DNA of 64,000 bases from Arthrobacter sp. 135MFCol5.1 (GTDB lineage: Bacteria; Actinomycetota; Actinomycetes; Actinomycetales; Micrococcaceae): NCBI RefSeq assembly GCF_000374865.1, contig NZ_KB895452.1:1-64000 (forward strand). The letters run 5' to 3'. Positions 1 to 7,451 of the stretch are shown one piece after another. The first letter of the stretch is position 1; each line of letters begins with the position of its first letter. Position numbers and translations under genes: made by a program. The notes beneath the pieces were generated by a model. It was not told the DNA's origin. It made no database searches and saw only the letters and a program-made list of their open reading frames with translations.

Positions 1-421
1 CGACGTCTGGTCCGTCACCTCCTGGAACGAACTGCGCCGCGACGGCCTCGCCGCCGAAGAAGAAGCCTTCCTCAACCCCGGCCAACCCGCCCGCACCCCG
101 TTCGTCACCCAGCAACTCGAAGGAGCCACCGGCCCCATCGTCGCCGTCACCGACTACATGAAAGCCGTCCCCGACCAGATCCGGCAATTCATCCCCAACG
201 AATTCGCCACCCTCGGCGCCGACGGCTTCGGCTTCTCCGACACCCGCGCAGCAGCCCGCCGCTACTTCAAAAACGACACCCACTCCATCGTGGTGCGTGC
301 CCTTGAAATGCTGGCGCGCCGTGGCGAGGTGGATGTTGACGCCCCGGTCAAGGCCATCGAGAAGTACAAGCTGCTCAACGTCAATGCCGGCACCACCGGC
401 AATGCCGGCGGGGAGGCCTGA
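1..421 (+). CDS. aceE: Pyruvate dehydrogenase E1 component, C-terminal part
   Basis: This is the last 139 residues of the homodimeric thiamine-diphosphate-dependent E1 subunit, which decarboxylates pyruvate in the pyruvate dehydrogenase complex. The frame is open from base 2 and the start lies outside the window. Seen: the segment VVAVTDY-like (IVAVTDYMKAVPDQI) followed by FATLGADGFGFSDTRAAAR, the characteristic C-terminal end of AceE where the second half of the transketolase-like C domain binds the partner chain. It ends with TGA at 419-421 and is followed 20 bases later by a strong hairpin, so it is the last gene of its transcript. Identification is firm because this tail is highly conserved in the family. 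Confidence 0.93.
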   Translation, partial: DVWSVTSWNELRRDGLAAEEEAFLNPGQPARTPFVTQQLEGATGPIVAVTDYMKAVPDQIRQFIPNEFATLGADGFGFSDTRAAARRYFKNDTHSIVVRALEMLARRGEVDVDAPVKAIEKYKLLNVNAGTTGNAGGEA

Positions 422-441
422 CAGCCTTTCGCAGCAGAACC

Positions 442-478
442 AACGGCGGCCCCCTCCATCACGGAGGGGGCCGCCGTT
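442..478 (+). terminator. Strong hairpin terminator after aceE
   Basis: A perfect 16-bp stem (442-457 with 463-478) closes a 5-base loop. There is no long T run after it, as is common in high-GC actinobacteria. It separates aceE from the regulator gene downstream. Confidence 0.85.
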
Positions 479-522
479 GTCCGTTCCGGGGTGCCTGCCT
501 GCTGTGACGCAGCGCAAAGCGG

Positions 523-540
523 ATTGTAGCCTTCGCACAA
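523..540 (+). promoter_or_regulatory. Candidate FasR operator upstream of fasR
   Basis: The site ATTGTAGCCTTCGCACAA is an imperfect inverted repeat (TTGTAG, 5-base spacer, GCACAA). It matches 15 of 18 positions of the site at 1825-1842 in front of fabD. It ends 36 bases before the chosen fasR start, a position suited to autoregulation. That the PucR-type regulator binds it is inference. Confidence 0.5.
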
Positions 541-564
541 ATGGAGCTTGCGCGGTGGGGGCCG

Positions 565-570
565 TATGCT
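565..570 (+). promoter_or_regulatory. Possible -10 element for a leaderless fasR transcript
   Basis: The hexamer TATGCT lies 6 bases before the ATG at 577, where no Shine-Dalgarno sequence is visible. This spacing would put the first transcribed base at or near the A of the start codon. Leaderless messages are common in actinobacteria. No clear -35 element was found at the usual distance. Confidence 0.35.
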
Positions 571-576
571 CAAAGA

Positions 577-1821
577 ATGCCAGCACCAGCCAGCCCGTCC
601 GCCAAACGGAAACCGAGCCCGCCGAAGGTCACACCGGAGAAGTCCGAAACCCTAAAGCAGCTGCGGGCCAACGTCGGCCAGCTTTCCACAACCACCATGC
701 GCAAGCTTGAGCAGTCGCTGCCCTGGTACAGCCGGCTCAGCTCCGACGAGAGGTCGGCCTTGGGCATGGTGGCCCAGAACGGGATCGCGGCATTCGTCAC
801 CTGGTACGAGCGTCCAAGCTCTCCGTCGTGGATCCTGACGGATGTGTTTGGGACGGCGCCCACGGAACTGACCCGCTCCATCAGCCTGCAGAAGGCGTTG
901 CAGCTGATCAGGATCGTGGTGGAGGTTGTCGAGGACCAGGTTCCCGTCATTGCGCCGGAGGCAGACCAGCCGTCCCTGCGCGAAGCAGTCCTTCGGTACT
1001 CGCGTGAAGTCGCGTTCGCCGCAGCCGATGTCTACGCCCGGGCCGCCGAATCGCGGGGATCGTGGGACACCCGGCTGGAAGCCCTGATCGTGGATGCGAT
1101 CCTTCGGGGTGAAAACACAGATGCGCTCCGCTCCCGCATCGCGGCCCTCGGCTGGAAGGCGCAGGAGCGTTTCACGGTCATGGTGGGAAACTCGCCGTCC
1201 GAACCCAGCGCCAGCTACGTGAGCGAACTGCGGCGGATGGCCGGGCGTTTCGCAGAGGACGCACTGGTGGGGATCCAGGGCGACCGGTTGATCCTCATCC
1301 TGGGCGGGGTGCAGGACCGCGAATCGGCCTATGTGAAGCTGAGCGAAATGTTCGCACCCGGCCCCGTGGTCTACGGCCCCGAGGCCGGTTCCCTGCTGGA
1401 GGCCAGCGGATCGGCGCAATCGGCGTTTGCCGGCCTCACTGCCGCCCGGGCGTGGCCGTCGGCGCCTCGGCCGGTAGCAGCCGACGATTTGCTGCCGGAA
1501 CGGGTGATTTCCGGCGATGATGCCGCACGGCGTTCCTTGGTCAAGAATATCTACCGGCCCCTCGTGGCAGCGTCCAACGGCCTGGTGGAAACCCTGGGAA
1601 CCTACCTTGAGCTGGGACATTCGCTGGAGGCAACGGCACGGGAACTCTTCGTCCACGCCAACACCGTCCGGTACCGGTTGAAGCGCGTTTGCGACGTCAC
1701 CGGCTGGGACCCGCTGCTGCCCAGGGAGGCGTTTGTGCTCCAGGCAGCGCTCGTGGTGGGCCGCCTTTCTGCCCCGCCAAAGGCCGCCACGGAGCGGCAG
1801 TCGTCCCGGAACCAAGCGTGA
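577..1821 (+). CDS. fasR: PucR/CdaR-type transcriptional regulator, FasR-like
   Basis: A 414-residue DNA-binding regulator. Seen: a proline- and lysine-rich N-terminus, a middle GGDEF-like/CdaR region, and a C-terminal PucR helix-turn-helix around residues 345-385 with the pattern GHSLEATARELFVHANTVRYR. Known: in Streptomyces coelicolor the PucR-type regulator FasR sits directly before fabD-fabH-acpP-fabF and activates it. The same order here makes FasR the likely identity. The ATG at 577 was preferred over the one at 541 because it lies just after a -10-like hexamer and begins where homologous proteins usually begin. The gene ends 88 bases before fabD, and that gap holds a second copy of the candidate operator found in front of this gene. 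Confidence 0.83.
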   Translation: MPAPASPSAKRKPSPPKVTPEKSETLKQLRANVGQLSTTTMRKLEQSLPWYSRLSSDERSALGMVAQNGIAAFVTWYERPSSPSWILTDVFGTAPTELTRSISLQKALQLIRIVVEVVEDQVPVIAPEADQPSLREAVLRYSREVAFAAADVYARAAESRGSWDTRLEALIVDAILRGENTDALRSRIAALGWKAQERFTVMVGNSPSEPSASYVSELRRMAGRFAEDALVGIQGDRLILILGGVQDRESAYVKLSEMFAPGPVVYGPEAGSLLEASGSAQSAFAGLTAARAWPSAPRPVAADDLLPERVISGDDAARRSLVKNIYRPLVAASNGLVETLGTYLELGHSLEATARELFVHANTVRYRLKRVCDVTGWDPLLPREAFVLQAALVVGRLSAPPKAATERQSSRNQA

Positions 1822-1824
1822 GTC

Positions 1825-1842
1825 ATTGTAGACTTCCTACAA
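1825..1842 (+). promoter_or_regulatory. Candidate FasR operator upstream of fabD
   Basis: ATTGTAGACTTCCTACAA is a perfect 6-bp inverted repeat (TTGTAG/CTACAA) with a 5-base spacer. It shares 15 of 18 positions with the site at 523-540 before fasR. It ends 67 bases upstream of the fabD start. A second small palindrome, GCGGTG-AAA-CACCGC, follows at 1863-1877. Control of the fab operon from here is inference. Confidence 0.55.
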
Positions 1843-1909
1843 CCTGACCCCGTGAGCTTGGTGCGGTGAAACACCGCTGGATCACACAGTAATTTGGAAA
1901 GCTGGTTAC

Positions 1910-2839
1910 GTGCTTGCAATAGTCTGCCCTGGACAGGGCTCGCAGACCCCGGGTTTTCTGGCCCCTTGGCTGGAACTACCTTCGGTGGCAGGCCAGCTGG
2001 CCGCCCTGAGCGACATCGCGGGGATCGACCTGATCGCCCACGGGACCACCTCCGACGAGGAAACCATCAAGGACACTGCCGTTGCGCAGCCCCTGATCGT
2101 TGCCGCAGGCCTGGTCACGGCGGCTTCCCTCTTCGACGTGGAGCTCAATTCCCTTCCGGTTATCCTCGCCGGCCATTCGGTGGGCGAAATCACTGCTGCC
2201 GCCCTCGCCGGCGTGCTGACCGAGCAGGAAGCCATGACCTTTGTCCGCGAACGGGCCAACAGCATGGCCGCCGCGGCTGTCGTCACGCCCACCGGCATGA
2301 GCGCCGTCGTGGGCGGCGACCCCGCCGAGGTGCTGGCTGCCATTGAGTCAGCCGGCGCGGCCCCCGCGAACGTCAACGGCGCCGGCCAGACCGTTGCGGC
2401 CGGAACCTTCGACCAGCTGAAGGCGCTGGCCGCGAACCCGCCTGCCAAGGCCCGGGTGATTCCGTTGAAGGTGGCCGGTGCGTTCCACACCAGCCACATG
2501 GCACCGGCCGTTGACGCGCTTAAGGCGCTGGCGCCGCAGCTGAACCCGGCAGCCCCCAAGGTGCCCCTGCTGTCCAACTACGACGGCGGCGAGGTCACCG
2601 ACGGCGGTGCCGCCGTCGAGAGCCTCATCGCCCAGGTTTCCCGCCCGGTGCGGTGGGACCTCTGCATGGACGCGATGGTCAAGCGCGGTGTCACCGGACT
2701 CATCGAACTCGCCCCCGCAGGCACCCTGGCCGGACTCGCCAAGCGAGGCATGTCCGGCGTCAAGACGGTAGCGGTCAAGACTCCCGAAGACCTCTCTGCC
2801 GCCCTGGCACTGTTCGCAGAACTGGAGGGGAACGCATGA
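1910..2839 (+). CDS. fabD: Malonyl-CoA:ACP transacylase
   Basis: A 309-residue cytoplasmic enzyme that moves malonyl groups from CoA to acyl carrier protein, giving the extender unit for fatty-acid synthesis. Seen: the N-terminal PGQGSQ motif, the nucleophile elbow GHSVGE at residues 88-93 with Ser90, and a likely catalytic His196 in FHTSHM. The GTG start at 1910 follows GGAAAG at a suitable distance. The stop overlaps the fabH start by four bases (ATGA), so the two are translationally coupled. It is the first gene of fabD-fabH-acpP-fabF. Confidence 0.95.
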   Translation: MLAIVCPGQGSQTPGFLAPWLELPSVAGQLAALSDIAGIDLIAHGTTSDEETIKDTAVAQPLIVAAGLVTAASLFDVELNSLPVILAGHSVGEITAAALAGVLTEQEAMTFVRERANSMAAAAVVTPTGMSAVVGGDPAEVLAAIESAGAAPANVNGAGQTVAAGTFDQLKALAANPPAKARVIPLKVAGAFHTSHMAPAVDALKALAPQLNPAAPKVPLLSNYDGGEVTDGGAAVESLIAQVSRPVRWDLCMDAMVKRGVTGLIELAPAGTLAGLAKRGMSGVKTVAVKTPEDLSAALALFAELEGNA

Positions 2840-3897
2840 GCGTCCCCACGCTGAAGCAGGCTCCCATCCATGAGCACACCCGCATCCTCGGGCTGGGGGC
2901 GTACCGTCCGGACGTCATCGTCACGAATGAAGACGTGTGCCAGTGGATCGACTCCTCCGATGAGTGGATCCGCCAGCGCACCGGCATCGTGACCCGGCAC
3001 CGTGCGGCCGCGGACGTGAGCGTGATCGACATGGCTGAGGGCGCTGCCCGCGAGGCCATGCAGAAGGCCGGGATCGAGCCTTCGCAGCTCGGCGCCGTCA
3101 TCGTGTCCACCGTGACGCACCCGTACGCGACACCCTCAGCCGCTGCCAGCCTGGCGGACCGCATCGGCGCCACACCGGCACCGGCCTTCGACATCTCCGC
3201 AGCCTGCGCCGGTTACTGCTACGGCATCGCCCAGGCCGACGCCCTGGTCCGTTCCGGCGCTGCCAAGTACGTCCTGGTGGTGGGCGCGGAAAAGCTCTCG
3301 GACGTCATCGACAACCGGGAACGCACCATCTCCTTCCTGCTCGGGGACGGCGCCGGCGCCGTCGTCGTGGGTCCCTCCGACACTCCCGGCATCGCCCCGT
3401 CGGTGTGGGGTTCGGACGGCAGTAAATGGGATGCGATCGGCATGACCCGTTCCCTGCTGGACGTCCGCGATCTCGGCATGGCGGCCCGGCAGTCCGATTC
3501 CACCGGCGACCTTGCCCTCCTTGAAGAAGCGCAGGAACTTTACCCCACGCTCCGGCAGGACGGCCAGACCGTGTTCCGCTGGGCCGTGTGGGAGATGGCG
3601 AAAGTTGCCCAGCAGGCGCTCGACGCTGCCGGCATCGAGGCGGAAGACCTGGTTGCCTTCATCCCGCACCAGGCGAACATGCGCATCATCGACGAGATGG
3701 TGAAGAAGCTGAAGCTGCCCGAGACGGTTACAGTGGCACGGGACATTGCCGACGCCGGCAACACGTCCGCGGCCTCCATCCCGTTGGCAACGCACCGTCT
3801 CCTGCAGGAGAACCCCGGGCTGAGCGGCGGGCTGGCGCTGCAGATCGGTTTCGGCGCCGGGCTGGTCTTCGGCGCGCAGGTAATTGTCCTTCCCTAG
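2836..3897 (+). CDS. fabH: Beta-ketoacyl-ACP synthase III
   Basis: A 353-residue condensing enzyme that starts each fatty acid by joining an acyl-CoA primer to malonyl-ACP. In actinobacteria branched primers derived from leucine, isoleucine and valine are typical. Seen: the active-site cysteine Cys124 in DISAACAGYCYG, the histidine in FIPHQANMRI, and the asparagine in DAGNTSAASIP, completing the Cys-His-Asn triad. The ATG overlaps the fabD stop. A longer in-frame opening upstream at 2653 lies within fabD and is not used. It is followed by acpP after 76 bases. Confidence 0.95.
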   Translation: MSVPTLKQAPIHEHTRILGLGAYRPDVIVTNEDVCQWIDSSDEWIRQRTGIVTRHRAAADVSVIDMAEGAAREAMQKAGIEPSQLGAVIVSTVTHPYATPSAAASLADRIGATPAPAFDISAACAGYCYGIAQADALVRSGAAKYVLVVGAEKLSDVIDNRERTISFLLGDGAGAVVVGPSDTPGIAPSVWGSDGSKWDAIGMTRSLLDVRDLGMAARQSDSTGDLALLEEAQELYPTLRQDGQTVFRWAVWEMAKVAQQALDAAGIEAEDLVAFIPHQANMRIIDEMVKKLKLPETVTVARDIADAGNTSAASIPLATHRLLQENPGLSGGLALQIGFGAGLVFGAQVIVLP

Positions 3898-3973
3898 ATA
3901 CGCCCAAGGGCCGCGACCGCGACCCGACCGTTTCCGGCAGCCCCTGCCGGCAATACAAGAAAAGGAGCCACCA

Positions 3974-4219
3974 ATGGCTAGCAACGAAGAGATCCTGGCC
4001 GGCTTGGCTGAAATCGTCAACGAAGAGACCGGCCTGGCCCCGGAGGCCGTCGAGCTGGACAAGTCCTTCACCGAGGACCTGGACATCGACTCCATCTCCA
4101 TGATGACCATCGTGGTCAACGCCGAGGAAAAGTTCGGCGTACGCATTCCGGACGAAGAGGTCAAGAACCTCAAGACCGTCGGCGACGCCGTCAGCTTCAT
4201 TGCCGGAGCACAGGCCTAA
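3974..4219 (+). CDS. acpP: Acyl carrier protein
   Basis: An 81-residue acidic protein that carries growing acyl chains on a phosphopantetheine arm. Seen: the attachment site DIDSISMM with Ser40. The residue after the serine is Ile instead of the more common Leu (DSI in place of DSL), which is a conservative change. A good Shine-Dalgarno sequence, AAAGGAG, precedes the ATG. It lies between fabH and fabF, as in other actinobacterial fab operons. Confidence 0.95.
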   Translation: MASNEEILAGLAEIVNEETGLAPEAVELDKSFTEDLDIDSISMMTIVVNAEEKFGVRIPDEEVKNLKTVGDAVSFIAGAQA

Positions 4220-4250
4220 TCCAGGCTACCGCCGTCTCACGGCTTGGCTG

Positions 4251-4283
4251 GGCTGCCGATCCGGATTGACCGGATCGGCAGCC
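4251..4283 (+). terminator. Hairpin between acpP and fabF
   Basis: A perfect 14-bp stem (4251-4264 with 4270-4283) with a 5-base loop lies in the 172-base acpP-fabF gap. It has no T tract. It may attenuate read-through or protect the 3' end of the acpP message, which is needed in excess over fabF. Which of these it does is not visible. Confidence 0.55.
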
Positions 4284-4391
4284 CGCCGCATCTAACCGGC
4301 ACAGTGCCCCGACCGGGACTGGCCGATCATCAAATGTGCGGGACCCTGCGGTTGGCGCAGGCGGATTCCCCACCGACGAAAGAGTGATCCC

Positions 4392-5627
4392 ATGACGCGC
4401 AAAGTAGTCATTACCGGTCTGGGTGCCACCACGCCCATCGGCGGCGATGTACCCACCATGTGGAACAACGCCCTCAAGGGGGTCTCCGGTGCCCGCACCC
4501 TGGAGGACGACTGGGTAGCCAAGTACGAGCTCCCCGTCCATTTCGCTGCCCGCTGCAGCACACCCGCGCTGGACGTCCTGAGCCGGGTTGAAGCAAAGCG
4601 GATGGACCCATCCACGCAGTTCGGCGTCATTGCGGCCCGTGAGGCCTGGGCCGACTCCGGCATCACCGAATTCGACCAGGACCGGTTGGCTGTTGCGTTC
4701 GCCACCGGCATTGGCGGGGTCTGGACCCTGCTGGATGCCTGGGACACCCTCAAGGAGAAGGGCCCGCGCCGGGTCCTGCCCATGACCGTTCCCATGCTGA
4801 TGCCCAATGGCGTGGCCGCGGCCGTCAGCCTGGACCTCGGCGCCCGAGCCGGCGCCCACACCCCGGTATCCGCATGCGCCTCAGGCACCGAAGCCATGCA
4901 CCTCGGCCTCGAACTCATCCGCTCCGGCAAGGCGGACGTAGTGATGTGCGGCGGCGCAGAAGCCGCAATCCACCCCATGCCGTTGGCGGCCTTCGCCTCC
5001 ATGCAGGCACTGTCGCGCAGGAATGACGAGCCCGAGCGCGCCTCCCGTCCCTACGACACCGACCGTGACGGCTTTGTGATGGGCGAAGGGGCCGGAGCAC
5101 TGGTCCTGGAGGCCGAGGAGCACGCCCTGGCCCGTGGAGCACGCATTTACGCCGAGCTCGCCGGTACGTCCGTCACTGCAGACGCGTACCACATCACCGC
5201 TCCGGATCCCCAAGGCCTCGGCGCCACCCGCGCGCTCAAGGCAGCGATGTTCGACGGCCGTATCCAGGCCGAGGACGTGGTGCACGTCAACGCCCACGCG
5301 ACGTCGACCCCCGTAGGCGACAAGCCGGAATACACGGCACTGCGTGCCGCCCTGGGCAGCCACGTGGACAACGTGGCGGTTTCCGCCACCAAGTCGCAGA
5401 TGGGGCACCTCCTGGGCGCGTCCGGCGCGGTGGAGGCGGTCCTGACCGTCCTGGCCGTCCATGAGCGCAAGGCTCCGGTCACCATCAACCTCGAGAACCA
5501 GGACCCCGAGATCCCGCTCGACGTTGTCACCTCCGCCCGTGACCTGCCTGCCGGCAGCATCGTGGCACTCAGCAACTCCTTCGGGTTCGGCGGACACAAC
5601 GCCGTGGTGGCCATCCGCAGCATCTAG
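4392..5627 (+). CDS. fabF: Beta-ketoacyl-ACP synthase II
   Basis: A 411-residue elongating condensing enzyme of fatty-acid synthesis, acting on acyl-ACP and malonyl-ACP. Seen: active-site Cys162 in VSACASGTEAMH, the first catalytic histidine in VNAHATSTPVGD and the second in KSQMGHLLGASGA, plus the C-terminal NSFGFGGHN. The length is normal for the family. It is the last gene of the operon, separated from acpP by a hairpin and closed by a strong terminator 28 bases after its stop. Confidence 0.96.
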   Translation: MTRKVVITGLGATTPIGGDVPTMWNNALKGVSGARTLEDDWVAKYELPVHFAARCSTPALDVLSRVEAKRMDPSTQFGVIAAREAWADSGITEFDQDRLAVAFATGIGGVWTLLDAWDTLKEKGPRRVLPMTVPMLMPNGVAAAVSLDLGARAGAHTPVSACASGTEAMHLGLELIRSGKADVVMCGGAEAAIHPMPLAAFASMQALSRRNDEPERASRPYDTDRDGFVMGEGAGALVLEAEEHALARGARIYAELAGTSVTADAYHITAPDPQGLGATRALKAAMFDGRIQAEDVVHVNAHATSTPVGDKPEYTALRAALGSHVDNVAVSATKSQMGHLLGASGAVEAVLTVLAVHERKAPVTINLENQDPEIPLDVVTSARDLPAGSIVALSNSFGFGGHNAVVAIRSI

Positions 5628-5655
5628 CCCCTGTCCTGCACAACGCATGGACAGC

Positions 5656-5691
5656 AAGAGGAGGCCCCGCCGGCTGGCGGGGCCTCCTCTT
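5656..5691 (+). terminator. Terminator between fabF and the DUF3145 gene
   Basis: A perfect 16-bp stem (5656-5671 with 5676-5691) with a 4-base loop. It stands between converging genes, fabF on plus and the DUF3145 gene on minus, and may serve both. Confidence 0.85.
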
Positions 5692-5738
5692 GTGCTATGG
5701 ATGGGTACTCGTTTGGCCGCCCGGGCGGACGACGTCGG

Positions 5739-6242
5739 TCAACCTACCTGGTGCAGCCAGCGGACGGGGGCGCCTTCGGCGGCGTGGCGGAACGGTTCCA
5801 GTTCCTCGTCCCACGCCTCGCCCAGGGCCAGCGAGAGTTCGTGGTAGACGGCGGCGGGATCGCCCGCACCCGATTCGTAGGCGTAGCGGATGCGGTCCTC
5901 CGACACCATGATGTTGCCATGGACGTCGGTGACGGCGTGGAAGATCCCCAGCTCTGGCGTGTGCGACCACCGGCCGCCGTCCACGCCCTGGGTGGGCTCC
6001 TCGGTCACCTCATAGCGCAGGTGCGCCCAGCCACGGAGGCAGGACGCCAGCTTGGATCCCGTGCCGGGGGTTCCGGTCCAGGAAAGCTCCGCACGGAACA
6101 TTCCGGGCGCGGCAGGCTGCGGGGTCCACTCCAGGTCGGTCCGCTTATCCACCACAGCCCCGATTGCCCACTCGACATGGGGGCACAGGGCCGTAGGGGC
6201 CGAGTGAACAAACAGCACACCGCGGGTCATTGCAACAGACAT
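5739..6242 (-). CDS. DUF3145 family protein
   Basis: A 167-residue protein of the actinobacterial family DUF3145, whose function is not known. Seen: the opening TRGVLFVHSAPTALCPHVEWA and the later WSHTPELGIFHAVTDVHGN, both typical of the family. It is probably cytoplasmic, with no signal peptide or membrane segment. The ATG at 6242 was chosen because GGAGG lies 7 bases before it. The frame is open further upstream to 6398, but that extension lacks such a site and is not family sequence. It converges on fabF across a shared terminator. Confidence 0.85.
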   Translation of the reverse strand: MSVAMTRGVLFVHSAPTALCPHVEWAIGAVVDKRTDLEWTPQPAAPGMFRAELSWTGTPGTGSKLASCLRGWAHLRYEVTEEPTQGVDGGRWSHTPELGIFHAVTDVHGNIMVSEDRIRYAYESGAGDPAAVYHELSLALGEAWDEELEPFRHAAEGAPVRWLHQVG

Positions 6243-6380
6243 TCCATCCTCCATAGCTCTAGGTACGTCTTCCCCAACGACCTCTGCCCGGATGGAACTG
6301 CCGTGCCCTGCACTGCGGCGGTGGTTCCCGATATTCAGGTGTATCAGACTAAGCTGTGTCCGGACTTGCCGAGCCGCAGA

Positions 6381-6410
6381 AAGCTCAGGGAGCTTCAAGC
6401 GGGACTTGAA
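6381..6410 (-). repeat. Two overlapping small palindromes between xerC and the DUF3145 gene
   Basis: AAGCTC-AGG-GAGCTT (6381-6395) and TTCAAG-CGGGA-CTTGAA (6394-6410) share two bases, so they would form alternative hairpins. They lie 68 bases after the xerC stop and upstream of the DUF3145 start. They could be a weak xerC terminator or a pair of operator sites. The rest of the gap 6243-6477 shows nothing else that I recognise. Confidence 0.4.
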
Positions 6411-6477
6411 AGTTGCCGGACGTGACTCTCATTGTGCCGTACCCCGTGGAATTACGCCAGTGCGATGAGCCACACCG

Positions 6478-7404
6478 TCAGGCCCGGGGGTGAGCCTGCT
6501 GGTAGCTCTTCCGCAGGCGGTCAACCGAGACGTGGGTATAGATCTGGGTCGTGGCGAGGCTGCTGTGGCCAAGGATCTCCTGCACGGCACGCAGGTCCGC
6601 GCCGCCGTCGAGCAAATGGGTTGCAGCAGAGTGTCGCAAGGCGTGGGGCCCGGACACGGAAGTGTCACCGAGGGCACCGAAAAGAACGTTGACCAGGGTG
6701 CGGACCTGGCGTTGGTCAACCCGGCCACCGCGGGCACCCAGGAACAGCGCCGGCCCGCTGGTGCCCGTCGCCACGGCAGGGCGGCCCCGCCGCAGCCAAT
6801 CGTCAACAGCGAGGGCGGCCGGCACACCGTAGGGCACGGTACGTTCCTTGTTGCCTTTGCCAATGACCCGCAGCGTCCGGCGGTCCGGGTCCAGGTCGTC
6901 GACGTCCAACCCGGCAAGTTCACCTACCCTGATGCCCGTGGCGTAGAGGAGTTCCACGATGGCACGGTTCCGGACGGCCAGCGGGTCACCGTCCAGTGCC
7001 GAGTTTTCGAGCCCTTCCAGCATTCGCGCCAGCTGGGAGGCCTGGAGTACTCCCGGCAATGATCCTTCGCGCTTGGGGGCTTTCAGGCGCAGGGCGGGGT
7101 CCGTCTCCAGAAGTTCTTCCCGGAGGGCCCAGGCAGTGAATGCCCTGGCCGTAGCGGACCGGCGCGCCAGCGTTGAGCGTGCGGCACCCGCCGAGCTCTG
7201 GCTGCCGAGCCAACGGCGGAAGGTTCCTAGTTCAAGGTCCTTCAGCCCGGTCGCGCCCTCGGATGCGGCGTGCGCCAAGAGGCTCCGCAGGTCCCCCAGG
7301 TAGGCACGCCGGGTATGCTCCGACACGGCCCGCTCCCCCGACAGGTAGGCGGCAAATGCGTCCAGTGCCGAGCCGAGCTCCTTGGGCAGTTCGTCATGGT
7401 CCAC
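6478..7404 (-). CDS. xerC: Tyrosine recombinase XerC
   Basis: A 308-residue site-specific recombinase that resolves chromosome dimers at dif together with XerD. Seen: an N-terminal SAM-like core-binding domain, about residues 10-100, and the catalytic set Arg159, Lys183, His254, Arg257, His280 and nucleophile Tyr289 in the segments [19 protein letters not shown] and [15 protein letters not shown]. The length and the position next to dprA match the housekeeping XerC of actinobacteria. No phage or transposon genes are nearby, so it is not read as a mobile-element integrase. Confidence 0.92.
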   Translation of the reverse strand: MDHDELPKELGSALDAFAAYLSGERAVSEHTRRAYLGDLRSLLAHAASEGATGLKDLELGTFRRWLGSQSSAGAARSTLARRSATARAFTAWALREELLETDPALRLKAPKREGSLPGVLQASQLARMLEGLENSALDGDPLAVRNRAIVELLYATGIRVGELAGLDVDDLDPDRRTLRVIGKGNKERTVPYGVPAALAVDDWLRRGRPAVATGTSGPALFLGARGGRVDQRQVRTLVNVLFGALGDTSVSGPHALRHSAATHLLDGGADLRAVQEILGHSSLATTQIYTHVSVDRLRKSYQQAHPRA

Positions 7405-7451
7405 TCCTACACTGTCTCAGGCTTGCCCTCGTTCACCGCAGCCGGACACGG

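Noticed and set aside
6478-7404. Tyrosine recombinase as sign of a phage or integrative element
   Set aside because: Its size, catalytic residues and position next to dprA fit the housekeeping XerC. There are no attachment repeats or phage genes around it.
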